NCBI RefSeq assembly: GCF_910592395.1
Contig: NC_088314.1
Location: 10,538,001-10,602,000 of the forward strand
Reading direction: 5' to 3'
Origin: Lineus longissimus
Taxonomy: Eukaryota; Nemertea; Pilidiophora; Heteronemertea; Lineidae
Length of the DNA: 64,000 nt
Notes under the pieces: model-generated
The model's input: the letters and a program-made list of their open reading frames with translations, nothing else
Database searches by the model: none
What the model was told of the DNA's origin: nothing
Program-made: the position numbers and the translations under genes
Shown here: one piece after another, positions 11,290 to 22,190 of the stretch
Layout of the letters: each line of letters opens with the position of its first letter
Numbering within the stretch: position 1 is the stretch's first letter

Positions 11290-11590
11290 TGTATACTTGG
11301 AAATTAGAAATAAAAGTGTTTTTCCATATCACAAATACGTCGTATAGGAGTTGTTCTTTCTTCATGTGCATGTCAAAATATCTACCCTTCCATCAGGAAA
11401 AGGGTGGCGCAAGAGAGTTGTCCTGTCCTCCTCTTCCCGCGCTATACGAACCCGGCCACTATGCGAGACGAAGAGGACAGACTTCGTTGCTTTGGAGCTA
11501 AACGGACATTTAGGAGACGGGGCCCCTAAAATGTGGCGACGAGTCGAGGCAATTCGCGTCATAATTTTAGCTAGGATGAGCAGTCTCTAT
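11290..11590 (+). repeat. Repeat R3, copy 1
   Basis: About 300 bp matching 53826-54110 in direct orientation with few differences; a partial third copy lies at 54119-54215. Contains CCCTTCC..GGAAAAGGG and the block CTTCCCGCGCTATACGAACC. No coding capacity is evident. Its right half is also present inverted at about 53395-53465. Confidence 0.8.
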
Positions 11591-11883
11591 GCATAGTCAA
11601 TGACAAGGATTGCCGAGACACTGATAACATCCCAGTTATAGCAACAGAATGCTTCAATAGGCTATTTGCCCCAAACAGACTTCCCCGATGGTGGAGACCC
11701 TAATTGATCCACACTCTTCGCTCCGCTCGGCTTTTGACAGCAGCCCGTAAAACCTCAGGAGGAGCGCGAATAAGAGTGCACATTAATCTATGCTCGTTGC
11801 GGCATCAGGCTGCTTGTACTCTGCTACGCGACGAATGCCCCCCCGTGGACAGCGCGGACGGATAGCGCCGAATTTTTGAGCGC

Positions 11884-12237
11884 TTACACGAAGCGCGGAA
11901 AATATTCTTCAAGCACAATATCACGGGAGGGCATTTGTCGCGGGTGTCGAATGATACACCTTTCAACGCCCCGGGACCCTCGGACCTTGGGCCTCGGATT
12001 TCGGGCGTTGAAAGGGACATTATACCTACTACTCTCATCATCTTCGCCTCCCTGTTGATCATGCTGGTTTTCCTCATCGGATGGAAAATACTCATCAGCA
12101 GGACGTTTTTCTTCTTCGATGTCAGGATGTAGGATCGGCGGAGGTTGAGGTACAGGAAGTTCAGGAGCCGCAGGGGCCCTCGATGGTGCGTCGGGCCGAG
12201 CATGTCGCATTTCCCTTTCCCTTTTTTTCCCACCACT
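11884..12237 (-). CDS. Second exon of an unknown two-exon gene, Pro-rich then acidic
   Basis: A minus-strand exon after a good acceptor (CTTTAATACTTTCCAG, ending at 12238). It starts KKREREMRHARPDAPSRAPA, continues through a proline-rich stretch (PVPQPPPILHP) and an acidic one (EENQHDQQGGEDDESS), and ends QMPSRDIVLEEYFPRFV before the stop. The phase joins exactly with the open frame 12479-12690 upstream. The C-terminal 50 residues recur with conservative changes at 52941-53093 (plus strand), which supports real coding. The function is unknown; the first exon hints at a DNA-binding protein. Confidence 0.5.
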   Translation of the reverse strand, partial: SGGKKREREMRHARPDAPSRAPAAPELPVPQPPPILHPDIEEEKRPADEYFPSDEENQHDQQGGEDDESSRYNVPFNARNPRPKVRGSRGVERCIIRHPRQMPSRDIVLEEYFPRFV

Positions 12238-12478
12238 GGAAAGTATTAAAGAAAAATATTTAAAAGTAAAGCAAACCACTATAGACAAACGTAAGTAGAC
12301 TATTCACTGTTACGTCACGCGCCCCTCGGTTGACAATGATAGGAAATCGTACTTTCGATCAGAGTATCACAATTATTTAAAGATGCCGTGGAAAATGTCC
12401 ATCTTTTCAGATTTCCTCTAAACATCGGTGTTGGTTCATGAAAAATGAACCCAAATCAAAACTGTTTTAAAAACTTAC

Positions 12479-12690
12479 TCCAGTAGTTCCCTCCGAACAA
12501 AATCTCTGATTCTTCGTCGTAGGGCATCGTCAGTCCGACCTTCGTAGGTCGTCCTTATGATACTTGCGGGCAAATGTCGTCGGACATGTTCAAGGACTCG
12601 GGTGTAATTTTCGTGATGACTTAGCCAAGCATTTGTGATAGCTTCCCACTCTTTTTCAGTAAATGTTCGCCTTTCTCTTCGTAGCCATTT
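12479..12690 (-). CDS. First recognised exon of the same gene, possible Myb/SANT-like helical domain
   Basis: Open minus-strand segment ending at a consensus donor (CTGGA|GTAAGT). It encodes a charged three-helix-like stretch (RTFTEKEWEAITNAWLSHH, then RTDDALRRRIRDFVRREL). The opening tryptophan-containing TEKEW and helical pattern resemble Myb/SANT-type domains such as the DNA-binding partners of PIF/Harbinger transposons, but the match is only by eye. No start codon is found in frame; a stop lies at 12691-12693, so an upstream exon or decay is likely. Confidence 0.4.
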
Positions 12691-12742
12691 TTAGGAATAT
12701 GCATAAAATCAATATTTAGAAGGCTCGGTAAAGTTACATAGC

Positions 12743-12813
12743 CCAGAAGTATTAAGGTAGCAGGAAGAGGTGGGCGTTTGTGGTTTCTGAGTGTGAGGGG
12801 GTATAGTGGTATA
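12743..12813. repeat. Left arm of a 71-bp inverted repeat
   Basis: Starts CCAGAAGTATTAAGGTAGCA. Its reverse complement is at 13461-13531 with about six mismatches. The arms are about 650 bp apart and flank segment M of unit 1. Confidence 0.85.
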
Positions 12814-13009
12814 GTATTCCTTGTCACTATTTTATTGGTAATGATTATGCATGCGGTCTCAAACGGGATAGTTCCTCCCACCACGCTCGCCCTTTGTTGA
12901 CTGTTACGGCCGCGATCATCTGCATAGGCAATCAGGTGGAAAATCCCTGTTAAGTTATCATAAGTCATGGTATAAGTACAACGTATCCGTCGGTTAGCTG
13001 CAAGATACC

Positions 13010-13300
13010 TATTAGAACGAATGCAGAATTTTCCGCTTTTTCCGACCACCACCAGCCCAAGCAAGCAACCAAGCCTCAAACCATTTCAGAGAAGTTTGTT
13101 AACAGGCTCGCATCGAAAGTCATCAGGAGGAACAAAGAAAATGGCATTCTCAGTTTATTGGATCAGCCTCTGTAGCTTTCTGGAATATAACACTCTGCTG
13201 GCGTTTCTATATAGCACCACTATCATAAAGATTTTTAATGCGGTTCCATTATGGTACTTCCAGTATGATACTGGAGTCACTCTGGAAGCTACTTGGTGAT
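13010..13300 (+). other. Segment M of tandem unit 1
   Basis: Homologous to 36745-36985 and 50265-50510. Starts with TTTTCCGACCACCACC and contains GGCTCGCATC and CATCAGGAGGAACAAAG. All three copies contain stops, so I cannot say whether it was an exon. After about 13253 copy 1 differs because an inverted-repeat-bearing insertion (about 13254-13532) interrupts it. Confidence 0.6.
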
Positions 13301-13379
13301 AAAAAATGACGGACCTAACCAAGAGTGCTTACATTTTCGCATTGCTACAATGAAAGACCAAATACTGAAACCTCATGTC

Positions 13380-13460
13380 TGTTGACTGTGCTTTAAGAGA
13401 GACTGGATTCATGCGTAGTCTCTGGCATCATGCCTAGTATCTCTTAAAGCACAGTCAACA
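13380..13460. repeat. Perfect 21-bp hairpin with 39-nt loop
   Basis: TGTTGACTGTGCTTTAAGAG plus one more base at 13380-13400 is exactly complementary to 13440-13460. It abuts the right arm of the longer inverted repeat (13461-13531). It could be a small MITE or a transcribed hairpin. Confidence 0.9.
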
Positions 13461-13531
13461 TACACCACTATACCCCCTCACACTCAGAAACTACAAACGC
13501 CCTACCCTTCCTGCTACCTTAATACTTCTGG
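13461..13531. repeat. Right arm of the 71-bp inverted repeat
   Basis: Reverse complement of 12743-12813. It ends where the sequence rejoins the backbone shared by units 2 and 3 (ATTGAGTAATTCC). Confidence 0.85.
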
Positions 13532-13798
13532 ATTGAGTAATTCCCCTAATATATAATAGAGTTGTTTTAAAAAACCACTATGGCGCTGTATGGCTGTATG
13601 CAAGTACAAGTATGACTGAAACAAGTGTATGGATATTATACTATTGACGTCTACCACGTTATTTAGCCCTGATATTTTGTACTATTTTAATGATAATATT
13701 CTACCGATGACGTGATTTCCTCCTTTATGTAGTGTAATACTTTGTTATGTTTTTTTACTGAGCAACACTCTGCATTCACGTATGTAACAATTTTGCAG

Positions 13799-14131
13799 CC
13801 TAAGAGGAAACGTATCATACGTCGAATCTGTAGTTTTTGGAAAAGTGCTTCAGTTAAATGATAAGCACGGTTTTGCCACACTTCATTACATAGACGTATT
13901 CAAGATGAAATCGATGACTATTACATTTTATATAAGATACCTTCTGATGAAAAGTTCCAACAATGTATTGATCAATTTCTCTTGTGGTAGAGCAAAGATT
14001 TATGTAAGAGATTATCTCGGCACAAAAATGGCAATTAATATCATTTATCACACCCCCAGTGTTTATGACAATTTTCACTTTTCAACTGACCATCAATCTT
14101 TAATGGGTGATTTAAGTTGGCAGCATTATGC
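13799..14131 (+). pseudogene. ORF X copy 1, 5' part (interrupted by BEL1)
   Basis: After an acceptor-like TTTTGCAG (ending 13798) an open frame continues with NVSYVESVVFGKVLQLND and SCGRAKIYVRDYLGTKMAI and reaches WQHYA, where BEL1 is inserted. Copies at 37255 and 50772 differ by mostly conservative substitutions. Relative to copy 3 this copy lacks two residues, a length difference that keeps the frame, which is good evidence of past protein-coding constraint. The remainder lies at 22701-23044. I do not recognise the protein; there is no signal peptide or known motif. Confidence 0.5.
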
Positions 14132-14354
14132 TGTTGTGAATCAATCTGAAATAGAGTATCGACCAGGCCCACTGATTACGTCGCTTGACTTTATTGTGTT
14201 GTAATATGTGTCCCTCCGCCATAACCGACGACGGGATTACTTTCTAAAGAATAAAGGCATTTGCTAGATCAGAGTCGTTGTGTTAGGTTCATTCCGTGAC
14301 CACCGTCCTTTCGTCTTGAGAATTTCCATATAACCATTGTCATAATCCCTGGCA
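14132..14354 (+). repeat. BEL1 5' LTR
   Basis: 223 bp, TG...CA, with AATAAAG near 14251 as a possible polyadenylation signal. Matches 22474-22695. Confidence 0.95.
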
Positions 14355-14357
14355 ATT

Positions 14358-14375
14358 TGGTGCCGAAACCCGGGA
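14358..14375 (+). promoter_or_regulatory. BEL1 primer binding site
   Basis: TGGTGCCGAAACCCGGGA starts three bases after the 5' LTR. It has the TGG start expected for pairing with a tRNA 3' CCA end. Confidence 0.85.
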
Positions 14376-14411
14376 ACAAGCAACAACAAGATGGTGTGTT
14401 AAGATTGGGAA

Positions 14412-16595
14412 ATGGATGAAGCGCTCAAGTCGAGGAAGGCGGCTAAAGGTTGGCTCACGCGAGCGGAGAAGAAATTGGCTGCGATAAATCAAGATGGCGA
14501 CGCTGACGTGACAGAATTGCAAATGGCGATTGACGATTTCAACCGACGACAAACTTCCTATCTAAAGGCCGAGGAGCTCGTTGAGAGTTTTTGTGACGAC
14601 GACGCTGTCTTAGATCGTTCTATTGATGAAGCGGGCAAGTACCTAGATGTATTGTCTCGTGAACTTATTAAGGCCAACCGTAGAGTAGACCTTTTGAAAT
14701 ACGAATCTGCGCGTAAACTAGACGATTTACGCACCAGACGTTTGTCGGCATCCGCCATTTCTGCTGATCCGGATGTTGAATTTGATTCCGGTTCCGGTAA
14801 ATCGAAAGCTTCAGTACGTCTTCCAAAAGTTGAACTGCCCAAGTTTTCTGGTGATGTCAAGCAGTGGCAGTGCTTTTGGGACAAATTTACAGCAATAATT
14901 GACAATTCCGACATGCCTATCATTAGTAAGTTTACTTACTTGGACTCCTTGCTTGAAGGAGACGCTAAAAAGTGTATAGCTGGACTCGGTGTCAGTGTTG
15001 TACATTATTCTGTTGCATGTCAGCTGTTGAATGATCGTTACGGCAGGAAGGAAAAGATTGTCTTTGCTCACATACAAAGCCTGTTGAAGATGGGCACAAC
15101 TCCTTCCAACGACATACGTCAACTTTCTTCATTGTATGATAATCTTCAATCTCATGTACGCAGTTTAGAGGCTCTTGGTGTGAGGGGCGATCATTATGGT
15201 GGGTTTCTAACTCCTATGATTTTATCTTGTCTTCCCAATGAAATCCGACTGGAGTGGGCACGAAACAGCGAAGGCAAGGAAGCTGACCTTGATCATCTCT
15301 TGTCATTCTTGAAGAAGGAACTTCGGAGAAGAGACAACGCTGAAACCTTCCGTGATGACTTGTCTCCTGCCTCTTTTCCTACTGCTGCAGCTCTTCAGTC
15401 AACGTCAACAAACCCTCATTCGAAAGGTAACGGTAATGCCAAATACCAGGATCGTTCTCGTTCGTCTATAATTTGTGAGGTGTGTAGTGAGCCTCATGCT
15501 ACTTCCAAGTGTTGGAATCTTGTGAAGGCCTCTTTAAGTGAGCGGAAAGATGAAATTCGATCTGCTAGATTGTGTTATAGATGTCTCGGCAAATCGCATA
15601 TTGCCCGACATTGTACTGCAAAGTGTAGTAAGTGCAGTCGAAACCATCATGTGTTGTTACATGAGGAACAGTCGACATATTCGGGAGGATCGAAAATGGA
15701 ACAGTGGAAATCGAAACGGGATCGATCAACCTCTGAACACGACGTCGTTATGGGTGGCCGTTCGTTACGTGAAAATGTGTCACAAGTTAGCGTTTCCAAT
15801 GTGTCTAGTTCACAGAGTGTTAAGGGTTTGAAAACGCGTACCATTTTACCCATTGTGCGGGTTAGTGTAATAGGTTCCAGAGGTGTTGCTGAGGCCAATT
15901 TGTTGTTCGACAGTGGGTCGGATCGCAGTTATGTAACCTGCGACTTAGTGAATAGAGTAGGCCCAGAGTTTGTGTGCTCTGAAAATATTGGGTTTACCTC
16001 ATTTGGTGGAGGTGTTACCAGTAGTGATGTAATAAGAAATACGTACTCGCTTCAGATTGCGAGTGTAGACCGTAGTGTTAGTCAAAATGTTGTTGCTGTG
16101 TCAGTACCTGTGATTTGTGCTCCCTTGCTTAGGCCACAGATGCCTGATGATGTTATGTCCTTATTTCCAGGCCTTGAGTTCACAGATATCAACTATGTGG
16201 CTGGTGAGACATCAATAGACGTCCTCATTGGTATTGACCAATACTGGGATTTCATGAAACCTGGCTGTAGGAAACACAAGAGCCTGGGCTTGGTTGCTCA
16301 GGAAACCATATTTGGTTGGGTTCCCTCTGGTTGTCTAAACAGTTTAAAACCTAGTGATAGTCCATGTATGTCTCATCAGCTTCTGTGCTTGGAACATGTC
16401 AGTGACAGAGAACTCAAGAAATTTTGGGATTTGGAAACCATAGGTATCCAAAGGAAAGAATGTCCTCCAAAGGGCCTGTTCAGGAGAGATTCGAGGATTC
16501 CATCAAGTGGATTGATGGCCGATATCAAGTGGCCCTCCGTTGGAAACTTGAATTTCTCCCTGAACACTTGTTGGATAATAGAAAGCCTGCTCTGA
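14412..16595 (+). pseudogene. gag-pol: BEL1 Gag and protease part of the polyprotein
   Basis: 727 residues from an ATG 57 bases after the LTR end. Order: coiled-coil N-terminus; the DUF1759-type Gag core (residues about 140-290; LPKVELPKFSGDVKQWQCFW); zinc knuckles (CEVCSEPHATSKC, CYRCLGKSHIARHC, CSKCSRNHHVLLH); then a retropepsin-like domain with intact active site LLFDSGSDRSY. The productive frame leaves this ORF between about 16440 and 16480, moving into the ORF that begins at 16424; the last 40 residues here are out of frame. BEL elements normally have one continuous gag-pol frame, so this is a disabling indel. Confidence 0.9.
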
Positions 16596-17541
16596 AAAGA
16601 TTGGGTATCTTGTCTCAGCGTTTAGATAGAGACGTATTGTTGAAATCGAGATACAATGCAGTTTTTGAAGAATATGAATCTCTTGGTTTTATAAAGGAAG
16701 TCAGTGATGATGAAGTACATACTTGCAAGAATCCTGTGTTCTACATGCCTCATCGGCCTGTTGTCAACGAAAATAGAACAACCACAAAAGTAAGACCAGT
16801 GTTTGATGCTTCAGCCAAGGGTTATAACGGTAAATCTTTGAATGATTTTATGGAAACCGGACCGTCCTTGCTTCCTAACTTGGTTGAGATGCTTATTAGA
16901 TTCAGAAGGTGGCAGTTAGCATTGAGTGCTGATATTTCTAAGGCTTTTTTACAGATCGGCGTTTGTCCTCATGATCAAGATGTCCATAGGTTTCTTTGGG
17001 ACCACAATGGTAAGATTAGGACTATGAAATTTACAAGGGTACCGTTTGGTAACAGAAGTAGTCCATTTCTTCTTAATGCTGCTCTTAAGTACCATCTATC
17101 GACTTATCCCGCATCTCGAACTGTAGATGAGTTGACTGAAAACCTGGACGTGGATGATTTCCTGTCTGGTGCTGAATTTGAACAAGAGCTTTGTGAATTG
17201 TATGAAGAGTCTGTTGATGTCACATCCAAGGCAGGTATGGTTATGTCAAAATGTCATACTAATAGTCAGCCACTTAGATAAATTCAGTCATTAGTTTGGT
17301 TCAAAGCATCTAGTAGATCCTAATGTTAATGTCCTTGGTATGAAATGGTTGTCAGATGAGGATTGTTTTGGTTTTGATGGGTTTGACTTATCACTGTCTG
17401 ATGTACGTAGCTTGTACTAAAAGGTCTGTGCTGAGCTTCATGTGTAGACTATTTGATCCAATGGGTCTGTTGATGCCTTTCTCAATGATGGTAAAAATCC
17501 TGTTTCAAGACATCTGGTTGAAAAAAAATAGATTGGGATGA
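16424..17541 (+). pseudogene. pol: BEL1 reverse transcriptase, broken
   Basis: RT domain of the BEL/Pao type: VFYMPHRPVVNENRTTTKVR, VFDASAKGYNGKSLND, SADISKAFLQIGV. The active-site motif normally YVDD reads DVDD here (ENLDVDDFLSG), a Tyr to Asp change next to the two catalytic aspartates. The frame stops at 17281. Further RT-connection sequence follows in other frames, including VNVLGMKWLSDE near 17325 and CRLFDPMGLLMPFSMM within 17356-17541, with several stops. Not functional. Confidence 0.85.
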
Positions 17542-17545
17542 ACCC

Positions 17546-18124
17546 TTGACAGGTGAGTTGAGTGAGAGATTTCTCAGCTGGTTGAGAGGTACCGGGACAC
17601 TGTTGAAGATGAGAGTACCTCGTTGTTTTTTTTCTGACTCCCTATGGTTGGATACTTTGGAAAAACTAGAGTTTCATGCATTTTGTGATGCATCTGAGAG
17701 AGGCTATGGCTCGGTGGTGTATGTGAGACTCCCAAAAGGGGATGGATCTTACAAGACGTCTTTTGTTATGTCAAAGGCTAGGGTTGCTCCTTCAAATAAG
17801 CAAACTATTCCTCGTTTGGAGTTATTAGGTGCGTTGTTAGGAGCCAGACTGCTTGTGTTTGTTTGTAATGCTCTGAAGTTGTGCATTGACAGAGTTAAGA
17901 ACTGCTGTTGGACCTATTCTATGATAGTGTTGGGTTGGATTCGGAATCGTGTTGCTAAGTTACCCTTGTTTGTAGCCAACAGAGTAAATGAGATTACTGA
18001 GTTGACTAGTCCTGTCAACTGGTATCATGTAGATGGTTGTGATAATCCTGCTGACCTAATAACGCGGGGTTTGGGTGCTGAGAAGTTGTTATGTTCTCAG
18101 CTGTGGAAGTTTGGTCCTCATTGA
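17546..18124 (+). pseudogene. pol: BEL1 RNase H domain fragment
   Basis: 192 open residues with BEL-type RNase H landmarks: LEFHAFCDASERGYGSVVYV, the catalytic region TIPRLELLGALLGARL, and VNWYHVDGCDNPADLITRG. In the expected WTDS motif the sequence reads CWTYSMIVLGW, so the catalytic Asp is Tyr. Separated from RT by frame changes and from the integrase by stops between 18124 and 18291. Confidence 0.85.
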
Positions 18125-18290
18125 CGGACTTTCCTGAGGTAAAGGTTCAAACTGCATTGGTCATGATGTATCCAGAGTCTGAGTGTGAACAGGAACCTAT
18201 TTCTTCGCTGATTTCTGTGTCTCAACCACAGCGCGTCATCCCTGTTGAAAGGTGGTCTACTCTTGGTAAATCTATAAGATCACTGGTTAT

Positions 18291-19205
18291 GTGATGAGGT
18301 TCATTGAACGGTTGAAAGCTAGTAGGCCTAGTGGTCAGAGTTCTGTGGTACATGTAGGACCATTGTCTTTGGAGGAACTATATCAGGCAAAGTTGTTGTT
18401 GTTCAAGTGTAGTCAGGTTGAGTATTATCACTCTGAACTGTGTGCTTCAGAAGCTGGTCGTAATATACCACGTACTTCTTCACTTCTTAGGTTATCACCA
18501 TTTCTGGGGATTGATGGATTGTTGAGGGTTAAGGGAAGGTTGCAATTGTCAAGTCTTTCTTATAAAGAGAAGCATCCTATTATTCTACCATCCGGTCATC
18601 TCACCTTACTTCTGGTTCGGTTCCATCATGTGCTGTTAAAACACTCTGGAGTGAAAGCACTTATTTCAAACCTTAGGTGTTCTTATTGGATAGTTGGTGT
18701 TAGAAGGATAGCTAGGTACGTGAAAAGAAAATGTATCCGTTCTCAAAAAGAGGACTCTTTAGCTTGCAATAGACCAGTTGCCCCTTTGCCTGCCCTACGT
18801 GTCCAGCAAGCAGTTGCTTTCACTGTTACTGGGTTGGATTATGCTGGCCCTTTGTACTGTGTAGATGAACCTGGTTTGAAGAAGTATATTCTCTTATTAA
18901 CATGTGCTGTTGTAAGAGCCGTACATCTTGAGTTAACGGACTCCATGTCATTACAAGATTTCATATAAGCCATTCGCCGATTCATAGCCAGGAGGGGGTT
19001 ACCTTCTGCGTTATTTTCAGACAATGCAAAAACGTTCATTGCTGCCAAGTTCAAATTGAAGGAAATCTTTGGTATTGTAAGCCCTCACTGGAAGTTCATA
19101 GCCCCAAGATCTCCTTGGTGGGGAGGCTGGTGGGAAAGGTTGGTGCGTTCAGTAAAAACCGGACTTCGGAAATCCATTGGTAAGGCTTCATTGACTAAAA
19201 CTGAG
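18291..19205 (+). pseudogene. pol: BEL1 integrase, one in-frame stop
   Basis: HHCC-type zinc-binding region followed by the catalytic core. The second Cys of the zinc site is Ser (KCIRSQKE). Core acidic residues are seen in TGLDYAGPLY, LFSDNAKTF and GGWWERLVRSVK, so the DDE triad itself is preserved. A TAA at 18967-18969 interrupts the frame, which then continues to about 19228. A triple tandem AGTTGATTGA near 19217-19245 shifts the frame by slippage. Confidence 0.85.
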
Positions 19206-19225
19206 CTAGAGACAGAGTTGATTGA

Positions 19226-19696
19226 TTGAAGTTGATTGAAGTTGATTGTGTAAATTCTCGCCCCCTTACGTTTGTGGTGGACACTCCGGATGCGACAAAT
19301 GCTCTTACTCCGTCTCATTTCCTAATTGGTAGGAATTCTAGTTACACTCCGGAAACTAATGTCTCTGATTCAGAACCCATTGTAACAGCTGATGACTTGA
19401 AGGAGAGATCAATACTACGGCATCTGAGATAGGACCAGTTATGGTCTGAATTGACATCTGAGTACTTGAGATATTTGCCTCCAGCTTTGAATCGTTTTAG
19501 TAACAGAGGAGAACTAAAAGTTGGTTCAGTTGTGTTAGTAGAAGATGACAACGTTCGTAGATTAGAGTGGCCTCTGGCTGTGGTCACTGAATTGCATCCT
19601 GGTTGTGATGGAGTCGTCCGTTCTGTTACTTTAGAGACAGCCAGAAGCACACTCTCCCGATCTGTACAGCGATTACATTGTTTAGAGGTGTGTTGA
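19226..19696 (+). pseudogene. pol: BEL1 pol C-terminal region (DUF5641-like)
   Basis: Two short frames (19226-19432; 19451-19696) continue the integrase C-terminus: VDCVNSRPLTFVVDTPD and ALTPSHFLIGRNS, then ELKVGSVVLVEDDNVRRLEW and LSRSVQRLHCLE, which is the usual end of BEL/Pao polyproteins. The two are separated by a stop at 19430-19432. From 19697 to the pogo insertion at 20088 there is no coding sequence. Confidence 0.8.
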
Positions 19697-20087
19697 TGAA
19701 TATTCCTTTTGTCCAGAAACTGGTTGCCTCAGCAACTGCTCTGAGGAGGCGGTTCAGGTCAATTCGACTGACACCGATACACCTGTCCAGGTAACTCGGT
19801 CTGGCAGGGTTGTCCGCCCGAGAGCAAGACTAGATTTGTAAAAGGGTGTACGACGTGCTCTGCCCTTACGTGCGCTATTCATTCAGTCATGGAAGGTTGA
19901 TGATTAATATAAATTGTGATATATCTCGCTTATTGTGTGTTGACTTTTAGACTACTATGGACTGGAGGCATTGTAACACTGATGTCTCTCTTCCCCTGAA
20001 TTGACTCTTGGACTTGAGGACATGCAGCCACGCCTCACCTATGATGCGCATAGTAAAGTCATGTGATAATGTTTAAATTTGTATATA

Positions 20088-20113
20088 CAGTAAATGCTCA
20101 GTTACCTCGGGAT
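20088..20113 (+). repeat. pogo-1 left terminal inverted repeat
   Basis: 26 bp identical to the reverse complement of 22191-22216. Confidence 0.95.
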
Positions 20114-20434
20114 AGGCCTACTTCAGATCAACTTAGTTTTTGGTATAAAATGGGGCCCAGAGAGGGTATTCATGTAAAATGTGACACTGGTTTTTTAGTG
20201 AATAGAAGTGTACAGGCCTATGGTTGATTGGTTTTCTGAAAGAGGACTTGAATGAGACGTGTCCTTTGCCAAGGCCTGGGTCTATTTCATACTATTGTAG
20301 GAGAAAAAGAATTAACCCTTTCTTGTTTTTTAGTGAAATTGGTTTCAGTCATTCAATACGGAGACCTCTGACCAGTGACAATGATTACAACTTTTATCCA
20401 CCTTTTCGTGTTGTTTGTACGTTTGGTTGTCTGC

Positions 20435-21829
20435 ATGGATATGCCTAATGATGGTGAGGGTGATATGGAAGGTCATCGTCCTGGTACGTCTAGGCGACTC
20501 CATGGCTACCCTGTGGAGGCACGTCTACGGCATGCATTAGACTGTCAGCATGCTATTGAACATGGTCAGGTTTTGAATGTCGCAGAGTATGCAAGGAGGC
20601 ATAGATTGGCCAATTCAACTTTGCGCGGATGGATTCAGGACATTGACCACCTCATGGACCAGGCAGAACACAATGCTCACAGTCGAAGGGTGCGCATTGA
20701 TCATGATGGATTATGGCCTGAGGTTGAAGATGCCGTGCACCAGTCATTTCTTGAGAGGAGGCAGAGAGCTCTGCCTGTATCCAGGTCTGATCTTCGCCAG
20801 GATGCTGTTGTAGCCTTTGAAAATTGGTGGGGTGAGCTTCCTGTCGAAAGACAGGATGAAATGAGGCACCAGCGCCCTGAAAGTGTGAACTTTGTTGCTA
20901 GTGATGGGTGGTTGTCAAGGTTCATGGCCAGAAAGTGCATCACGTTTCGTCGAAAGACCAAGGATACTGCCACATTACCACGTGATGCTGAGGAGAGGGT
21001 GGCTAGATTTCAAGAGGAGGTACGGACTACTGTTCAGGAAAATAACGTCCACACTATTTTTAACTTTAATGAAACTTTTACCCAACTTGATTTTCCGCCA
21101 ATGTATACTGCTGCAACAAAGAGGTCAAAGAACATTGATGTGCGGACATCGAGGGGGAACCCAAAACTGGGTTGTACGGTTGGACTTACAATTGGGTCAA
21201 ATGGAGAGAAAGCTCCAGCTCATGTCGTTTTCAGGGAACCCGGTTTTGTTAGGGAAATCAGAGCCCTGCATGACATACCAGAAAATGTAAGGGTAACGTC
21301 TTCAAGGTCTGGGTGGGAGAATGCAGGAACACTGCAGCACTGGCAGGAAGAAATCTTTTTTCCCTTTGTTGGAGACTTAAATCCAAATGAAATTTTGCTT
21401 TTGGTAGACAGATTTCGCCCACATCAGGCCGAACAATTCTGCCAGCCTCTGGTTGAAGCTGGTATTTTACTTGATGACATCCCTGCCAGATGTACATCTC
21501 TCGCCCAGCCTCTAGACCTAACCGTCATGAGGGGGTTTAAAACCTTGGTCCGTAAGTACTGGAAGGAATGGAAAACCCAGCATACTAATGCAGATGGACA
21601 GTGTGACAAAATCCCTCTCCTATCAGTTCTAGGAATTCTAAGTCATGCATGGGCTGATGTAAGTCCCAATGCAGCAATTCGGGGATTCCAAGTAGCTGGA
21701 CTCATTCCACGTGAAAATGGACAATACGCCGATGCTCAGGCGGAAGGAGGTCTTCTCCTTGATGAAGATGAACTGTCTGATGTGGAAGAGGATATTGTGT
21801 TTCATGATTACAATGAAGACAGTGACTGA
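20435..21829 (+). CDS. pogo-1 transposase with Asn replacing the first catalytic Asp
   Basis: Cut-and-paste transposase of the pogo/Tigger branch (CENP-B-like HTH plus DDE_1). The open frame begins upstream at 20375; the ATG at 20435 (MDMPNDGEGD) avoids a hydrophobic leader unlike the family. Order: HTH (about residues 20-70), CENP-B-type second helix region, then the catalytic core with NFNETF, LLVDRFRPH and AQPLDLTVM. The first motif is normally NxDE/QT; here codon 21068-21070 is AAT, giving Asn. The rest is open to an acidic C-terminus (DEDELSDVEED). An intact frame with a dead active site suggests a recent loss or immobile copy. Confidence 0.9.
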   Translation: MDMPNDGEGDMEGHRPGTSRRLHGYPVEARLRHALDCQHAIEHGQVLNVAEYARRHRLANSTLRGWIQDIDHLMDQAEHNAHSRRVRIDHDGLWPEVEDAVHQSFLERRQRALPVSRSDLRQDAVVAFENWWGELPVERQDEMRHQRPESVNFVASDGWLSRFMARKCITFRRKTKDTATLPRDAEERVARFQEEVRTTVQENNVHTIFNFNETFTQLDFPPMYTAATKRSKNIDVRTSRGNPKLGCTVGLTIGSNGEKAPAHVVFREPGFVREIRALHDIPENVRVTSSRSGWENAGTLQHWQEEIFFPFVGDLNPNEILLLVDRFRPHQAEQFCQPLVEAGILLDDIPARCTSLAQPLDLTVMRGFKTLVRKYWKEWKTQHTNADGQCDKIPLLSVLGILSHAWADVSPNAAIRGFQVAGLIPRENGQYADAQAEGGLLLDEDELSDVEEDIVFHDYNEDSD

Positions 21830-22190
21830 CTTGTAACAGAAGTCTGAATTTGTCATAAAGTGTTGACTTTTCGGCTCATGAGACTTATTCCACCAATCAA
21901 TGTTGAAATTTGGTCTTTTTTAGTGTTGTAATGAGTTGTCTAATGCTGACTGATTTTGACTTTTCATTCAGTGTTAGGATACACTCCAATGCAGACAAGA
22001 GCGACCTATTCACTTTTATTCTATTACTCAATGAACTCCCAAGGGGTCTGACTTGAATAAACGAAATGAGCATGATGTTCTGACTTCATGTTAATTTAAA
22101 AACCTATTGAAACAGCTGTCACCATAAATAAGTGGTCAACTTTCTCTCCCCCATAAAGGCCTCATATTATGTGTTTGCAAAAATTGGCTG

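Noticed and set aside
16440-16595. Programmed frameshift between BEL1 gag and pol
   Set aside because: The change lies after the protease rather than at a gag-pol boundary. BEL elements use one frame, and further stops follow downstream.
20375-20434. Hydrophobic N-terminus of the pogo-1 ORF as a signal peptide
   Set aside because: A transposase must enter the nucleus; the ATG at 20435 is the more likely start.
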